Below, in pieces: positions 30,194 to 39,580 of a DNA stretch of 64,000 nucleotides. How positions within the stretch are numbered: the first letter of the stretch is position 1; each line of letters starts with the position of its first letter. This DNA is from Chitinophagaceae bacterium PMP191F (GTDB lineage Bacteria; Bacteroidota; Bacteroidia; Chitinophagales; Chitinophagaceae): positions 331,239-395,238 of the forward strand of contig LGYU01000010.1 in the NCBI GenBank assembly GCA_001302245.1. The letters run 5' to 3'. The notes below the pieces were generated by a model. It worked only from the letters and a program-made list of their open reading frames with translations. It made no database searches and was not told the origin of the DNA. Both the position numbers and the translations under genes were made by a program.

Positions 30194-30354
30194 CCAATAA
30201 AGTTCAGTTCCGCTTATAATATTGCTGGCCTGATTTTTTCTATACGGAAGCATTTGCTCAACAGGTACTGTTTTATACAATAAAGCAGTAATTTGCAACC
30301 ACCTCCAACGCCAGGCTTACGTGTGAAAAAAATTACACAGGCAATAAAATTCTT

Positions 30355-31521
30355 ATGCAAGTGACCAAACTCTTCCACGATTTTTTTGAAAGTGAAAAAG
30401 CCGGCGGGCTTGTGCTCGTTGCATGTACCATTGTGTCATTGATACTTGCCAACACTGCATGGCAGAACGAATACTTACACCTGTGGCATATGCAAATAGC
30501 AGGCAACAGTTTTGCGCATTGGATTGATGACGGCCTGATGGCCATTTTCTTTTTACTGGTAGGTCTTGAACTGGAACGTGAAGTATACCAGGGTGAGTTA
30601 TCATCACTGAAAAATGCAGCACTACCTGCATTGGGTGCATTGGGTGGCATGCTGGTACCCGCAGGCATATTCCTGTTATTAAACTATGGTACAGCAACAC
30701 AGGCTGGTGCAGGTATACCCATGGCCACTGATATTGCATTTGCCATTGGCGTATTGTCATTACTGGGCAATCGTGTACCGGCTTCTTTAAAAGTATTTCT
30801 AACTGCGTTGGCTGTTATTGATGATCTTGGCGCCATACTGGTAATCGCTGTTTTTTATACAGATACTATTCATTTTGCCTGGCTGGCCGCAGCCGGCGGT
30901 ATTTTTATAGCACTACTTATTTTTAACCGGTTAAAGATCCATCATTTTCTGCCCTACCTCATCGGTGGCGTTGCACTATGGTATTGCATGCTGCATTCCG
31001 GTGTACATGCCACTATTGCCGGTGTGTTGCTGGCTTTTGCCATTCCTTTTGGTGATGGCAGTGAAAAAACATTATCGTACAAACTGCAACACCTGTTGCA
31101 CAAACCGGTGGCCTTTATCATTCTGCCACTTTTTGCACTGGCCAACACCAGTATTGCCATTGACAGTAGCTGGAACGAAAGTTTAACACATATAAACAGT
31201 ATCGGTATTATTGCCGGCCTGGTGCTGGGCAAACCAATAGGCATACTGCTATTTTCATTCATTGCGGTAAAGACCGGGCTGGGTTCGTTGCCCAATGATC
31301 TTCGGTGGAAACACCTTACCGGTGCAGGATTATTGGGAGGCATTGGCTTTACTATGTCTATATTTATTACGTTGCTGGCATTCAGTAGTAACAATGAACT
31401 GATTGCCGCTTCGAAGATCGCTATACTGCTGGCCTCTGTTATTGCTGCCATTGCAGGTTTTTTATGGCTAAATAAAGCAATTACCAAACCAGTTAAAAAC
31501 GAAACCACTGCTACTTCTTAA
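30355..31521 (+). CDS. nhaA: Na+/H+ antiporter NhaA
   Basis: 388 residues with about 12 membrane helices. The conserved blocks are ATDIAFAIGVLSLLG and FLTALAVIDDLGAI, whose adjacent aspartates (about 156-157) are the sodium and proton binding pair. It exports sodium in exchange for protons and helps with alkaline and salt stress. The gene stands alone with 161 bases of upstream sequence in which I find no clear promoter. Confidence 0.93.
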   Translation: MQVTKLFHDFFESEKAGGLVLVACTIVSLILANTAWQNEYLHLWHMQIAGNSFAHWIDDGLMAIFFLLVGLELEREVYQGELSSLKNAALPALGALGGMLVPAGIFLLLNYGTATQAGAGIPMATDIAFAIGVLSLLGNRVPASLKVFLTALAVIDDLGAILVIAVFYTDTIHFAWLAAAGGIFIALLIFNRLKIHHFLPYLIGGVALWYCMLHSGVHATIAGVLLAFAIPFGDGSEKTLSYKLQHLLHKPVAFIILPLFALANTSIAIDSSWNESLTHINSIGIIAGLVLGKPIGILLFSFIAVKTGLGSLPNDLRWKHLTGAGLLGGIGFTMSIFITLLAFSSNNELIAASKIAILLASVIAAIAGFLWLNKAITKPVKNETTATS

Positions 31522-31625
31522 TCGTTACAAAGATCAGGCTGTCGTCCTCAGTATGTATTTATTAAGGCAATCCTAAAATAACTCCGGCTATTTTAACTTA
31601 GCACGTGAACACATTATATTAGCGA

Positions 31626-32375
31626 ATGCATTCATTATATTTGAACTTCCGCATCATCATTTTACTGTATATTCCTTTTACCGGCTTCACTCAACAAACA
31701 GATATGCTGCATACACCACCTATAAACTTTACAAAACTGAATGATCTCCAGGTAGCAGATTATACACCTCCCGCAGCCAGGGCAGGAAAGGACGGTAATA
31801 TGCGCTTTAGTATTAATTTATTCGGCAGCGCCACAAAAGGCGGCAATGGGAAACGTGGTCGACAGGGAGCTGAATTATCTGTACAGGTATCTTCTGTTTT
31901 AACAGGTGACTCTGCCATTCTGAAAATAGCTGTAACGAAGAACAAAAAGCGTAAAAAAACAGACTATTACTATCTGAATCCGCGATATGGCAAACTAACC
32001 ATTATTGCAGATGGGGGAGAAGGTGGTAAGGGGGGTAAAGGAGAAAATGGCAGAAACTTAGGTGATGGGCGAGCTGCCTTGCCCGGCGGCAATGGAGGAA
32101 ATGGCGGCAGAGGCGGCGATGGAGGTAGCATTAAAATATTTTTTGATTCAACAGCCATTCCATACGTTAATTGTCCATGCATTATATATTCTAACCGTGC
32201 CGGGTATCCAGGTTACGGGGGCATGGGTGGTACAGCAGGTGCTACCGAATCATTCAACAAACGCCCTGATCCTGGAGGTAGCGGCAATAGTGGTGAAGGC
32301 GGCAAGGCAGGTCCACCTGTTGAAAAACTAACACCCGCCGGAAATGTAAACCACAAAGACACAAATAAACACTAA
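31626..32375 (+). CDS. Glycine-rich secreted protein of unknown function
   Basis: 249 residues. A signal peptide (about 1-22, ending FTGFTQQ) is followed by a mixed region and then by glycine-rich runs (GGEGGKGGKGENG, GGNGGNGGRGGDGG, and a third GSGNSGEGGKAGP near the C-terminus). In between is a predicted beta segment with two cysteines. Collagen-like or PE_PGRS-like glycine repeats suggest a surface or matrix protein, but no domain is recognised. The next gene is convergent and 52 bases away. Confidence 0.6.
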   Translation: MHSLYLNFRIIILLYIPFTGFTQQTDMLHTPPINFTKLNDLQVADYTPPAARAGKDGNMRFSINLFGSATKGGNGKRGRQGAELSVQVSSVLTGDSAILKIAVTKNKKRKKTDYYYLNPRYGKLTIIADGGEGGKGGKGENGRNLGDGRAALPGGNGGNGGRGGDGGSIKIFFDSTAIPYVNCPCIIYSNRAGYPGYGGMGGTAGATESFNKRPDPGGSGNSGEGGKAGPPVEKLTPAGNVNHKDTNKH

Positions 32376-32427
32376 GAAGGGTGTTAACTTTTAGTACCCA
32401 ATTATCCCCTGTTAACTTCAACTTGTA

Positions 32428-34488
32428 TTATTTCTTCCGGTCTTCCCGACTTATATTCATCGTTCTGCCTTTAAATGCCAGCAACCGCAGTGCATTCAAG
32501 GCTACTATTACAGTAGAACCTTCATGTGCCATTACCGCAGGACCCATACTGGCAATACCCGTAATGGTAAGGGGGATCAATACAGCTACCATGCCCAGGC
32601 TGATCCATAGGTTCTGCTGAATAATGCTTCCGCATCTCCGGCTCAACTGGATAGCAAAAGGCAATGCGGACAATTTATCAGACATTAACGCAATATCTGC
32701 TGTCTCCAATGCAACGTCCGATCCTGCGGCACCCATGGCAATGCCAACAGTACTTTTGGCCATAGCAGGTGCGTCATTCACGCCATCGCCCACCATTGCT
32801 ACTTTCTTTTCTGTTTCGATGAGTTTTTTGATGGATTCGAGTTTCTGTTCAGGCATCAGGTTACCCCATACCTCTGTTATGCCAACCTGGGTAGCTACTG
32901 CTTCTGCCACCTGCTGATTGTCTCCGCTTAGCATCACCACTTTCCGGATGCCGGATACTTTCAGTTGCTGAATAGCCGTTGCTGCTTCAGTACGGGGTAT
33001 ATCCATTACAGACAACATACCGATCACATCCTTATTACGTTGTATCAGCATGGTGGTATTGCCTGTTTTTTCAGAATGCTGCACCTTTTGCAACACTTCT
33101 TCATTCAATGTAATCCCGCCTTGTTCCTGCAACAGTTCTTTATTCCCGATAAAGATCACATCATTGTTCAATACAGCTTTAACGCCCCTGCCGGCAATAG
33201 CCTGTAAATTACCGGCGACCGGTACATCCTGCTGCAAACGCGCACGTGCATCATTCACAATGGCCGCTGCCAGCGGATGATCGCTTCTGCTTTCTACTGC
33301 TACCACAACAGTCAGCAGGTCATTTTCTGTAACTTCATTAAATGTAACAACACCTGTTAAACGTGGTTTACCTTCAGTAATGGTACCTGTTTTATCAAAT
33401 GCCATAGCTGTAAGAGCGCCCAGGTTTTCTAATGGAGCGCCACCTTTTACCAGTATACCGGCGCGGGCCGCACGGGCTACGCCGCTTAATACAGCACTGG
33501 GTGTTGCAATAGCCAATGCACAGGGGCTGGCAGCTACCAGTACAGACATAGAGCGGTAAAAACTTTTGCTAAAAGGTTCATCAACCACCAGAAAAGCAAA
33601 CAGTAACGTTACTACCAGTATCAATACAGAAGGTACATAGTAACGCTGTACCTTGTCAGTAAACAATTGTGTAGGAGATTTCTGCGATACCGTTTCACTA
33701 ACCAGTTGTATCAGTTTGGATAACGTGGAGTCGGTTGTTTTTTTCAGCACTTTTACCAGCAGTACATTGCTGCCATTGATAGTACCGGAAAACACACGGT
33801 GTTGCTCGGGAATACCCTTTTCATTGCTGAAATCCGCATCCGGATTGGCTACTGGTTGCTTGTCTACAGGAATGCTTTCCCCGGTGATCGGTGCCTGGTT
33901 CACGGAAGAATTTCCTTTTATCACCACACCATCTGCCGCTATTTTACTATTGGGCTTTACTACAATAATATCACCTACAACGATCTCAGACAATAGCACT
34001 TCCGTTTCGTTCCCGTTACGCTGTACAATAGCAGTAGCCGGCGCCAGTGACGACAATGCAGCAATGGATCTGCGTGCCTTGTTCATAGCATGGTGTTCCA
34101 GCGAATGTCCCAGGCTGAACAGGAAAAGCAGCAATGCGCCTTCGGCCCAGTCTCCCAGGATAGCAGCGCCAATAGCAGCCACCAGCATCAGGAAATCTAT
34201 ATCAAAACGGCCACGGGCAAGGGTGGTAGCCGCTTCAACAGTAGCAAAATAACCTCCAAAAAAATAAGCCACCACATAACAGGCAATGCTTACTCCATGC
34301 GCTATGCCGGTAATAAAAGAAAGTCCAAACCCTATAGCCAGTAGTGCACCGGCCATCAGTGAAAAGATGATCTCTGTATTGCGCCCAAACACATACCCAT
34401 GATCGTGCTCATGTGCATGCTCGTGTTTGTGATCAGCATGATCATGACCGGCATGTGATTCATCTGCATGATGATGTTGATGACTCAT
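32428..34488 (-). CDS. P1B-4 type heavy-metal ATPase
   Basis: 686 residues. The N-terminus is a histidine/aspartate-rich tail (HQHHHADESHAGHDHADH and similar) instead of an HMA domain. The membrane metal site is SPCALAIATP (SPC, not CPC) near 321, the phosphorylated aspartate is in DKTGTITEG near 363, and the last helix pair carries HEGST near 652. SPC plus HEGxT is the signature of the P1B-4 group (CoaT, CtpD), which exports cobalt or ferrous iron. The permease gene lies eight bases upstream. Confidence 0.87.
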   Translation of the reverse strand: MSHQHHHADESHAGHDHADHKHEHAHEHDHGYVFGRNTEIIFSLMAGALLAIGFGLSFITGIAHGVSIACYVVAYFFGGYFATVEAATTLARGRFDIDFLMLVAAIGAAILGDWAEGALLLFLFSLGHSLEHHAMNKARRSIAALSSLAPATAIVQRNGNETEVLLSEIVVGDIIVVKPNSKIAADGVVIKGNSSVNQAPITGESIPVDKQPVANPDADFSNEKGIPEQHRVFSGTINGSNVLLVKVLKKTTDSTLSKLIQLVSETVSQKSPTQLFTDKVQRYYVPSVLILVVTLLFAFLVVDEPFSKSFYRSMSVLVAASPCALAIATPSAVLSGVARAARAGILVKGGAPLENLGALTAMAFDKTGTITEGKPRLTGVVTFNEVTENDLLTVVVAVESRSDHPLAAAIVNDARARLQQDVPVAGNLQAIAGRGVKAVLNNDVIFIGNKELLQEQGGITLNEEVLQKVQHSEKTGNTTMLIQRNKDVIGMLSVMDIPRTEAATAIQQLKVSGIRKVVMLSGDNQQVAEAVATQVGITEVWGNLMPEQKLESIKKLIETEKKVAMVGDGVNDAPAMAKSTVGIAMGAAGSDVALETADIALMSDKLSALPFAIQLSRRCGSIIQQNLWISLGMVAVLIPLTITGIASMGPAVMAHEGSTVIVALNALRLLAFKGRTMNISREDRKK

Positions 34489-34496
34489 AATTACAT

Positions 34497-35111
34497 TTAA
34501 TCAATAAAAAATGACAATAGCCCCGTTATTACCAGGGTAACGCCCGTAATAATACCGGCATTGTGTTCCAGTGAATGCCAGTTCAGCTTCAGTAAACCTT
34601 TGTACGACAGTCGCACCCAGAATACCATTCCGGATACTGTAATGATACAATACAATATTGCCAGCACACTGATGAGCCACCATCCATAACTGCCTGCCAT
34701 CAGGAAATAGGCTTCTATTTCCATACAGGGCGACAGGAACATGGTAAGTACCAATGCGACAATAACCCTGCTCTGCGATTTGCTGGTATTGATATGTCCG
34801 TGTAAATGAAAATGATGATGCCTGTAGTGTTGCCAGATAAAAAAGATACCCAGCAGTATCAGCATCACCGGAGCAAAGAGCCTGAAATAACTGCTCCAGT
34901 GAGCATGTAACTGTACGCCCAGTGAACCCAATACCACACCAATGGCAGCGGTACTGAGTGCATGCGCCAGGCCACTGATAAATGTTACACGCGTTACTAC
35001 CTGTAATGTCCACCCTTCTTTGCGCCCGATAGCCAATACCGGCAACCAGTGATTGGGTATCACGGCATGCAGTAAACTGACCAGCACACTTCCTATTATG
35101 ATCTGTTGCAT
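34497..35111 (-). CDS. Membrane metal permease-like protein (NiCoT/RcnA-like)
   Basis: 204 residues, six membrane helices. The first helix carries HAVIPNHWLPVLAIGR and the third region GLAHALSTA, with a histidine-rich loop (HYRHHHFHLHGH) between helices 3 and 4, as in nickel/cobalt exporter families. The LSPCMEIEAYF block near 124 may be another metal contact. Coupling to the P1B-4 ATPase indicates a shared role in efflux of cobalt, nickel or iron. The family assignment is not certain. Confidence 0.68.
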   Translation of the reverse strand: MQQIIIGSVLVSLLHAVIPNHWLPVLAIGRKEGWTLQVVTRVTFISGLAHALSTAAIGVVLGSLGVQLHAHWSSYFRLFAPVMLILLGIFFIWQHYRHHHFHLHGHINTSKSQSRVIVALVLTMFLSPCMEIEAYFLMAGSYGWWLISVLAILYCIITVSGMVFWVRLSYKGLLKLNWHSLEHNAGIITGVTLVITGLLSFFID

Positions 35112-35228
35112 GAATTCGTTACAACATCCAAGTTACGGAATATGCGGCAGGAAGAAATGAACAGATCAACAGAAACGAAGGGTGAAAAATTTCATTTGCG
35201 CCAGGGGAATAACTGAACCATATGGGGT

Positions 35229-36920
35229 CTATATTTGTTTAGCAGGCAGTTCAAAGCTAAACCTGCTTCCTTTGCCAATGGCACTGTCTGCCTGTATATG
35301 CCCGCCCTGTGCTTCTATAAACTCCTTAGAGATGGCAAGTCCCAGGCCAGTGCCCGATTTTTCAGTACCCGGCACTTTGAAATATCGATTAAAGATCCTG
35401 GAAAGATATTTCTCATCAATACCCTGTCCATGATCGGTAACGGAAAAACGCACATGTCCGTTCACAGTAGCCACTGCAATATCTATCTGTGATCCTTCGT
35501 AGGAGTATTTAATAGCATTGGTCAGAAAATTGATCAATACCCAGGAGGTTTTTTCTTCGTCTGCCTGTACAGAAGGCAGTTCCTGCTGGATATGCAACTG
35601 TAGTGAAATGCTTTTTTGCTGAGCCTGGAACTGCACTGCTTCCACAGCTTCGTGCACAATATTGGCAGGCATTACTGATTGCAGCTTTAGCTGTATATTA
35701 CCGGTTTCCACCTGTGCCATATTAAGTAATTCACCCGTGATCTTTAGCAGCCGGTCTGCATCATCCTGTATGCCGTGCAGTAATTCCTGCTGTTCATGAT
35801 TCAACGGACCTACCCGTTCGTCTTTTAACAGGCTGCCACTCATTTTGATGGACGAAATAGGCGTTTTTAATTCGTGTGATACAGTAGCGATGAAATTGGT
35901 TTTGGCAACGTCCAGTTCATGAAACGGAGTAATATTGCGTAACACGATCACCTCACCTATTACAGCACCATTGCGTTGTATGGTTACATCTTCTTTGGAA
36001 AAATAGCTTTCTTTACCATCGGCATAGATCTTCAACCGGGTACTATCATTCTGCTGCAGCAGCGTGCGCATAAGATCATTGCGGATGGCAATATCAGCGC
36101 CATATTTACCGATCACTTCGCTTTGCTGCAGCCCCAGCAGGTTCTGTGCCACCTCATTCAGGAACAGTATATGTTTGCCTTCGTCAAACCCGATAATACC
36201 ATCGCGCATCTGGTTAATGATGGTCTCAATTCTGGTTTTTTCAAACATCAGTTTATCCAGACTGCTGTGTTCGTATTCATCCAGTTTTTCAGCCATGATA
36301 TTAAAGGCATTGATCAGTTCGCCAAATTCATCATCCTGTTTTACATGGATACGTTTCTGGTAATTCTTTTCTGTTACAGCTTTAATACCTTCTGCCAGTG
36401 CATGTACCGGTTTTGAAATAACAGAAGGGAAATTAACTACAAAGCTCAGTGCGATCAGCACCAATATGGTAAAAATAATTGTCAGCCACATGGTAGCATC
36501 AGCTGCAGTAGTACGTGCCACCACTGTTTTTCGAACAATAGCTTCCTGGTTCAGTTCATTGATGGTCTGTATACTTCTGCGGAGATTGATAACACTCTGT
36601 GCGTCGCCGGGATTGTGCAGTAACCTGTTGAAATCTATACGCAGTTTTACAGTCGCGTCCCGCTCACCCGACTCTGTAACATTCGCTTCCTGTTTTAATA
36701 AATTATCGTTGAACAAACGCAAAGCATCTGCTCCCAATGGCACAGTATCCAGGGCTTTCACCATGTTGTTACAATACACCAGTGATTCATGATTATTTTT
36801 CAGGATATCTTCTGCATCATTACTTAACCGATTGATATAAAAAATGCCCATAATGCCGAAACTGATCAGCATTACAAACAGAAAAAGCATCCCCAGTGTA
36901 AGTTTTGTTCGTAACTGCAT
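35229..36920 (-). CDS. Sensor histidine kinase partnering the split KdpD
   Basis: 563 residues. There are two membrane segments (about 8-28 and 145-165) bounding a periplasmic loop, a HAMP domain (about 170-220), a PAS domain (about 230-330), then HisKA with the phosphohistidine His349 in VSHELKTP, and an ATPase domain with LINFLTNAIKYS, DHGQGI and GTGLGLAISKEF. It starts two bases after the KdpD-sensor gene, so the two are co-translated. Together they replace the single KdpD of other bacteria. Confidence 0.87.
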   Translation of the reverse strand: MQLRTKLTLGMLFLFVMLISFGIMGIFYINRLSNDAEDILKNNHESLVYCNNMVKALDTVPLGADALRLFNDNLLKQEANVTESGERDATVKLRIDFNRLLHNPGDAQSVINLRRSIQTINELNQEAIVRKTVVARTTAADATMWLTIIFTILVLIALSFVVNFPSVISKPVHALAEGIKAVTEKNYQKRIHVKQDDEFGELINAFNIMAEKLDEYEHSSLDKLMFEKTRIETIINQMRDGIIGFDEGKHILFLNEVAQNLLGLQQSEVIGKYGADIAIRNDLMRTLLQQNDSTRLKIYADGKESYFSKEDVTIQRNGAVIGEVIVLRNITPFHELDVAKTNFIATVSHELKTPISSIKMSGSLLKDERVGPLNHEQQELLHGIQDDADRLLKITGELLNMAQVETGNIQLKLQSVMPANIVHEAVEAVQFQAQQKSISLQLHIQQELPSVQADEEKTSWVLINFLTNAIKYSYEGSQIDIAVATVNGHVRFSVTDHGQGIDEKYLSRIFNRYFKVPGTEKSGTGLGLAISKEFIEAQGGHIQADSAIGKGSRFSFELPAKQI

Positions 36921-36921
36921 G

Positions 36922-38043
36922 TTATGAAAGAATTACAATATCAATATCAGCCTTCTGCAATTTCCTCAACAACCGGTTAAATACCGCTGTGCGCAATATT
37001 ACGTTCAACAAAGAAAGATGTGGTTTTCCAATACAGATAGTGGTGACCTTTTTTTCTTCGGCCACCTGTATAATACCCAGGGCAATATCACTATTTTCTA
37101 CACGGACCAGTTCTGCGCCCAGTTCTGTAGCCAGTTTAAAATTGTTGATCAGGTGCCGCTGAGCCGAAAGACCGATACGGTCACCCGATTCTTTGGGCGT
37201 TTGCACATACAGCACATACCAGCGTGAACCATAATAAGCCGATAAACGGGCTGTTTTCCTGATCACCATTCTTGCCACGTGATGATTGCTGCTGATACAG
37301 GCCATAAAACGTTCGGCCCTTGTGCGGCTGCTACGCGGCAGTTCCCTTTCGATCTTTCCTTCTACCTGCGAAGCTACTTCTTTCAATGCCAGTTCCCGTA
37401 ACTGCAATATTTTTTCGGCCTGGAAAAAATTAGCCAGTGCAGTTGCTATTTTATCGGGTGCATATATCTTCCCTTCCCGCAAACGGGCAATCAATTCATC
37501 GGCCGTAAGGTCTATATTCACCACCTCATCTGCCATACGTATCACCTTGTCAGGAATCCTTTCCTTGACTTCCACCCCGGTTATTTCTTTTACATCTTCA
37601 TTCAGTCCTTCTATGTGCTGGATATTTACCGCACTGATGACACTGATACCTGCATCCAGCAACTGCAGTACATCCTGCCAGCGTTTTTCGTTGGCACTTC
37701 CTTCAATATTGGTATGCGCCAGTTCATCTACCACCACTACTTCCGGGTGAATGTTAAGAATGGCCTGTAGATCCATTTCGTCCAGTTCCTTGCCTTTGTA
37801 AAACAATCTACGGCGCGGAATCAGCGGCAATCCTTCTGCCAATGCTTCTGTTTCCTTGCGTTTATGCGTTTCAACATAACCTATCTGCACATCCACACCA
37901 TTGCGCACCAATGTATGCGCCTCCTGCAACATTCTGTAGGTTTTGCCAACACCGGCACTCATACCGATATAAATTTTGAACTTACCCCGGCGCGACTGCC
38001 TGATAAGCTCCAGAAAATGTTGCTGTTCGGGTGTTTCGGGCAT
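36922..38043 (-). CDS. kdpD: KdpD N-terminal sensor with universal-stress-protein domain, no kinase part
   Basis: About 373 residues from the ATG at 38043. The N-terminal KdpD domain has GMSAGVGKT (Walker A, about 27-35) and VVVDELAHTN (Walker B-like), followed by a USP-like domain (about 230-373) with an ATP-binding style ending. Membrane and kinase domains are absent and are supplied by the next gene. Split KdpD genes are a known arrangement in Bacteroidota. Both act on potassium limitation and turgor sensing. Confidence 0.88.
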   Translation of the reverse strand: MPETPEQQHFLELIRQSRRGKFKIYIGMSAGVGKTYRMLQEAHTLVRNGVDVQIGYVETHKRKETEALAEGLPLIPRRRLFYKGKELDEMDLQAILNIHPEVVVVDELAHTNIEGSANEKRWQDVLQLLDAGISVISAVNIQHIEGLNEDVKEITGVEVKERIPDKVIRMADEVVNIDLTADELIARLREGKIYAPDKIATALANFFQAEKILQLRELALKEVASQVEGKIERELPRSSRTRAERFMACISSNHHVARMVIRKTARLSAYYGSRWYVLYVQTPKESGDRIGLSAQRHLINNFKLATELGAELVRVENSDIALGIIQVAEEKKVTTICIGKPHLSLLNVILRTAVFNRLLRKLQKADIDIVILS

Positions 38044-38069
38044 AATGTTGTTGTTGCGGGTTGATGTTT

Positions 38070-38336
38070 CGTGAATCGGCAATCGTGAATCATGAGATCA
38101 CTGCTATTCCTGCTCGTTACCCGAATCCTGGCAGTGGACTACCCTCTGTAAACTTTTCAACGTACCAGCATTATCGCTTCCTGACTTCTTTTTGAACCTC
38201 GAAGACACGGAAGCACAAAGGAACACGAAGAGACGTGTCAGGAATTGGGTATTAGCTGTCAGCTGTGAACTATTCCTTATTAACTTTTCAACTTCCTTGT
38301 GTTATTACTTTTCGCCTTTCTGACTCAGGACTTATT
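38070..38336. repeat. Intergenic stretch with several degenerate repeat types
   Basis: It holds the 16-mer AATCGGCAATCGTGAA (38074-38089), also found at 5968-5983. It also holds a chain of ACACGGAAGC, ACAAAGGAAC and ACACGAAGAG units (about 38198-38240) and TTAGCTGTCAGCTGTGAAC-like units near 38260. No gene seen. Confidence 0.45.
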
Positions 38337-38939
38337 TTAAACCACAAAACCCGTGCTCCCCATTTCATATTTCGTACTTTTCTCTGACTTCATATATTCT
38401 TCCGGGCTAAACAACATCGCAGTACACAAACAGTTGGTACATTGTTTACCCTGTAGTATACTGTAATTTACACAACTCCTGCAACCTTCCCAGAACGCTT
38501 TGTCTTTTGCGATCTCGTTGTAGGTTACAGTTTCAAAACCCAGCCGGGCATTCATTTTCATAATAGCCAGCCCAGTGGTGATACTGAATATTTTAGCTTC
38601 GGGGTATGATGTACGTGCCAACTGGAATACCTTGTTCTTAATCTTTGCCGCAACCCCCTGGTTACGGTAAGTCGGGTTTACGATTAAACCTGAATTGGAA
38701 ACAAATTCACCGTTGCCCCATACTTCAAAATAAGAAAATCCTACCCACTGGCCGGAAGCGGTAATAGCTATTACTGCCTTGCCCTGCTCCATTTTCTGTA
38801 TAATACTTTCCGGTGTCCGTTTGGAAATACCGGTTCCTCTTTTTATTGCTGAGGCTTCAGTTTCTTCGCTGATCATTTTTGCATAGTGCGCATCACTGAC
38901 ATTGGCAACACGCACAATAATATCGTCTTCGGGATCCAT
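38337..38939 (-). CDS. GNAT family N-acetyltransferase with C-terminal cysteine cluster
   Basis: 200 residues. The acetyl-CoA loop reads VNPTYRNQGVAAKIK (about 87-101), and the C-terminus carries five cysteines (CRSC, CTNCLC) likely to bind a metal. From memory, close relatives in Bacteroidota often neighbour argininosuccinate synthase and are thought to be linked to arginine synthesis; here no arg gene is near. It may acetylate glutamate or another amine. Function is inferred. Confidence 0.75.
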   Translation of the reverse strand: MDPEDDIIVRVANVSDAHYAKMISEETEASAIKRGTGISKRTPESIIQKMEQGKAVIAITASGQWVGFSYFEVWGNGEFVSNSGLIVNPTYRNQGVAAKIKNKVFQLARTSYPEAKIFSITTGLAIMKMNARLGFETVTYNEIAKDKAFWEGCRSCVNYSILQGKQCTNCLCTAMLFSPEEYMKSEKSTKYEMGSTGFVV

Positions 38940-38998
38940 GATAATTACTTGTTGTAACAGCTACGTTTCCGCGCTATTGATTCCTGGTTTATTGTATA

Positions 38999-39358
38999 CT
39001 AACATCCGCTCTGCATTACCTGTTTTACATATACGTTGTACAGCGGTGCAGGCAACAATGTTCTTACCTGTGCATAATCTTTTTTGTTGCACGATAAAAA
39101 CACAGGGAAAGCATATACAAAGATGTTCTCGATGGCATTTTTTACAATGGTATCGCCATTTACATACAATCTTTCTGCCAACGCACAACACTGCTGTGCG
39201 AGCTTCATATTGTGTTCAACAAAAGCTTTAGTGGTATAACGTGTAAAACTTTGTAATGAAGTATATACATTGGTCTCCATTCTTGCGGTAAGATCGGAAT
39301 AAGTGGCTCCGTTCATTATTTCCCGTACATAAGCGGGTAGTTCATATTGCGTAATCAT
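38999..39358 (-). CDS. Small conserved hypothetical protein (DUF7674-like)
   Basis: 119 residues, soluble and helical, with no signal peptide. The central AERLYVNGDTIVKNAIENIFVY block is shared, as I recall, by a family of short Bacteroidota proteins of unknown function. The CAAAATG pair at 39517-39543 sits about 160-185 bases upstream. The GNAT gene follows 59 bases downstream, probably in one unit. Confidence 0.65.
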   Translation of the reverse strand: MITQYELPAYVREIMNGATYSDLTARMETNVYTSLQSFTRYTTKAFVEHNMKLAQQCCALAERLYVNGDTIVKNAIENIFVYAFPVFLSCNKKDYAQVRTLLPAPLYNVYVKQVMQSGC

Positions 39359-39516
39359 TGTGTTTGATTTATTGTTTCAAAGGATCAATACCAGTAAATA
39401 CCAAATGTTGTTCCTGTAATTATGTCTGTTATCAAAAAAACACAAACAAATAACAATCAATCAATTACAGCACTAGTGTTTTTAAAGAACAGTACCCCCT
39501 CCATCCGGCTGTCTTT

Positions 39517-39543
39517 CAAAATGGAAGACTGTTTTTCAAAATG
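39517..39543 (-). promoter_or_regulatory. Paired CAAAATG motif, candidate activator site
   Basis: CAAAATG at 39517-39523 and 39537-39543, start to start 20 bases; the first is part of CTTTCAAAATGGAAG. The same pair, spaced 19, occurs at 47014-47039. Both lie about 150 bases upstream of a start codon on the minus strand, the distance expected for an NtrC-type enhancer. Confidence 0.4.
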
Positions 39544-39580
39544 GCAGGTTTTGCTGTAAAACCATCAGCAGCATATTTAT

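Noticed and set aside
30353..30760. 135-codon frame on the minus strand
   Set aside because: It is antisense to nhaA and has no domain.
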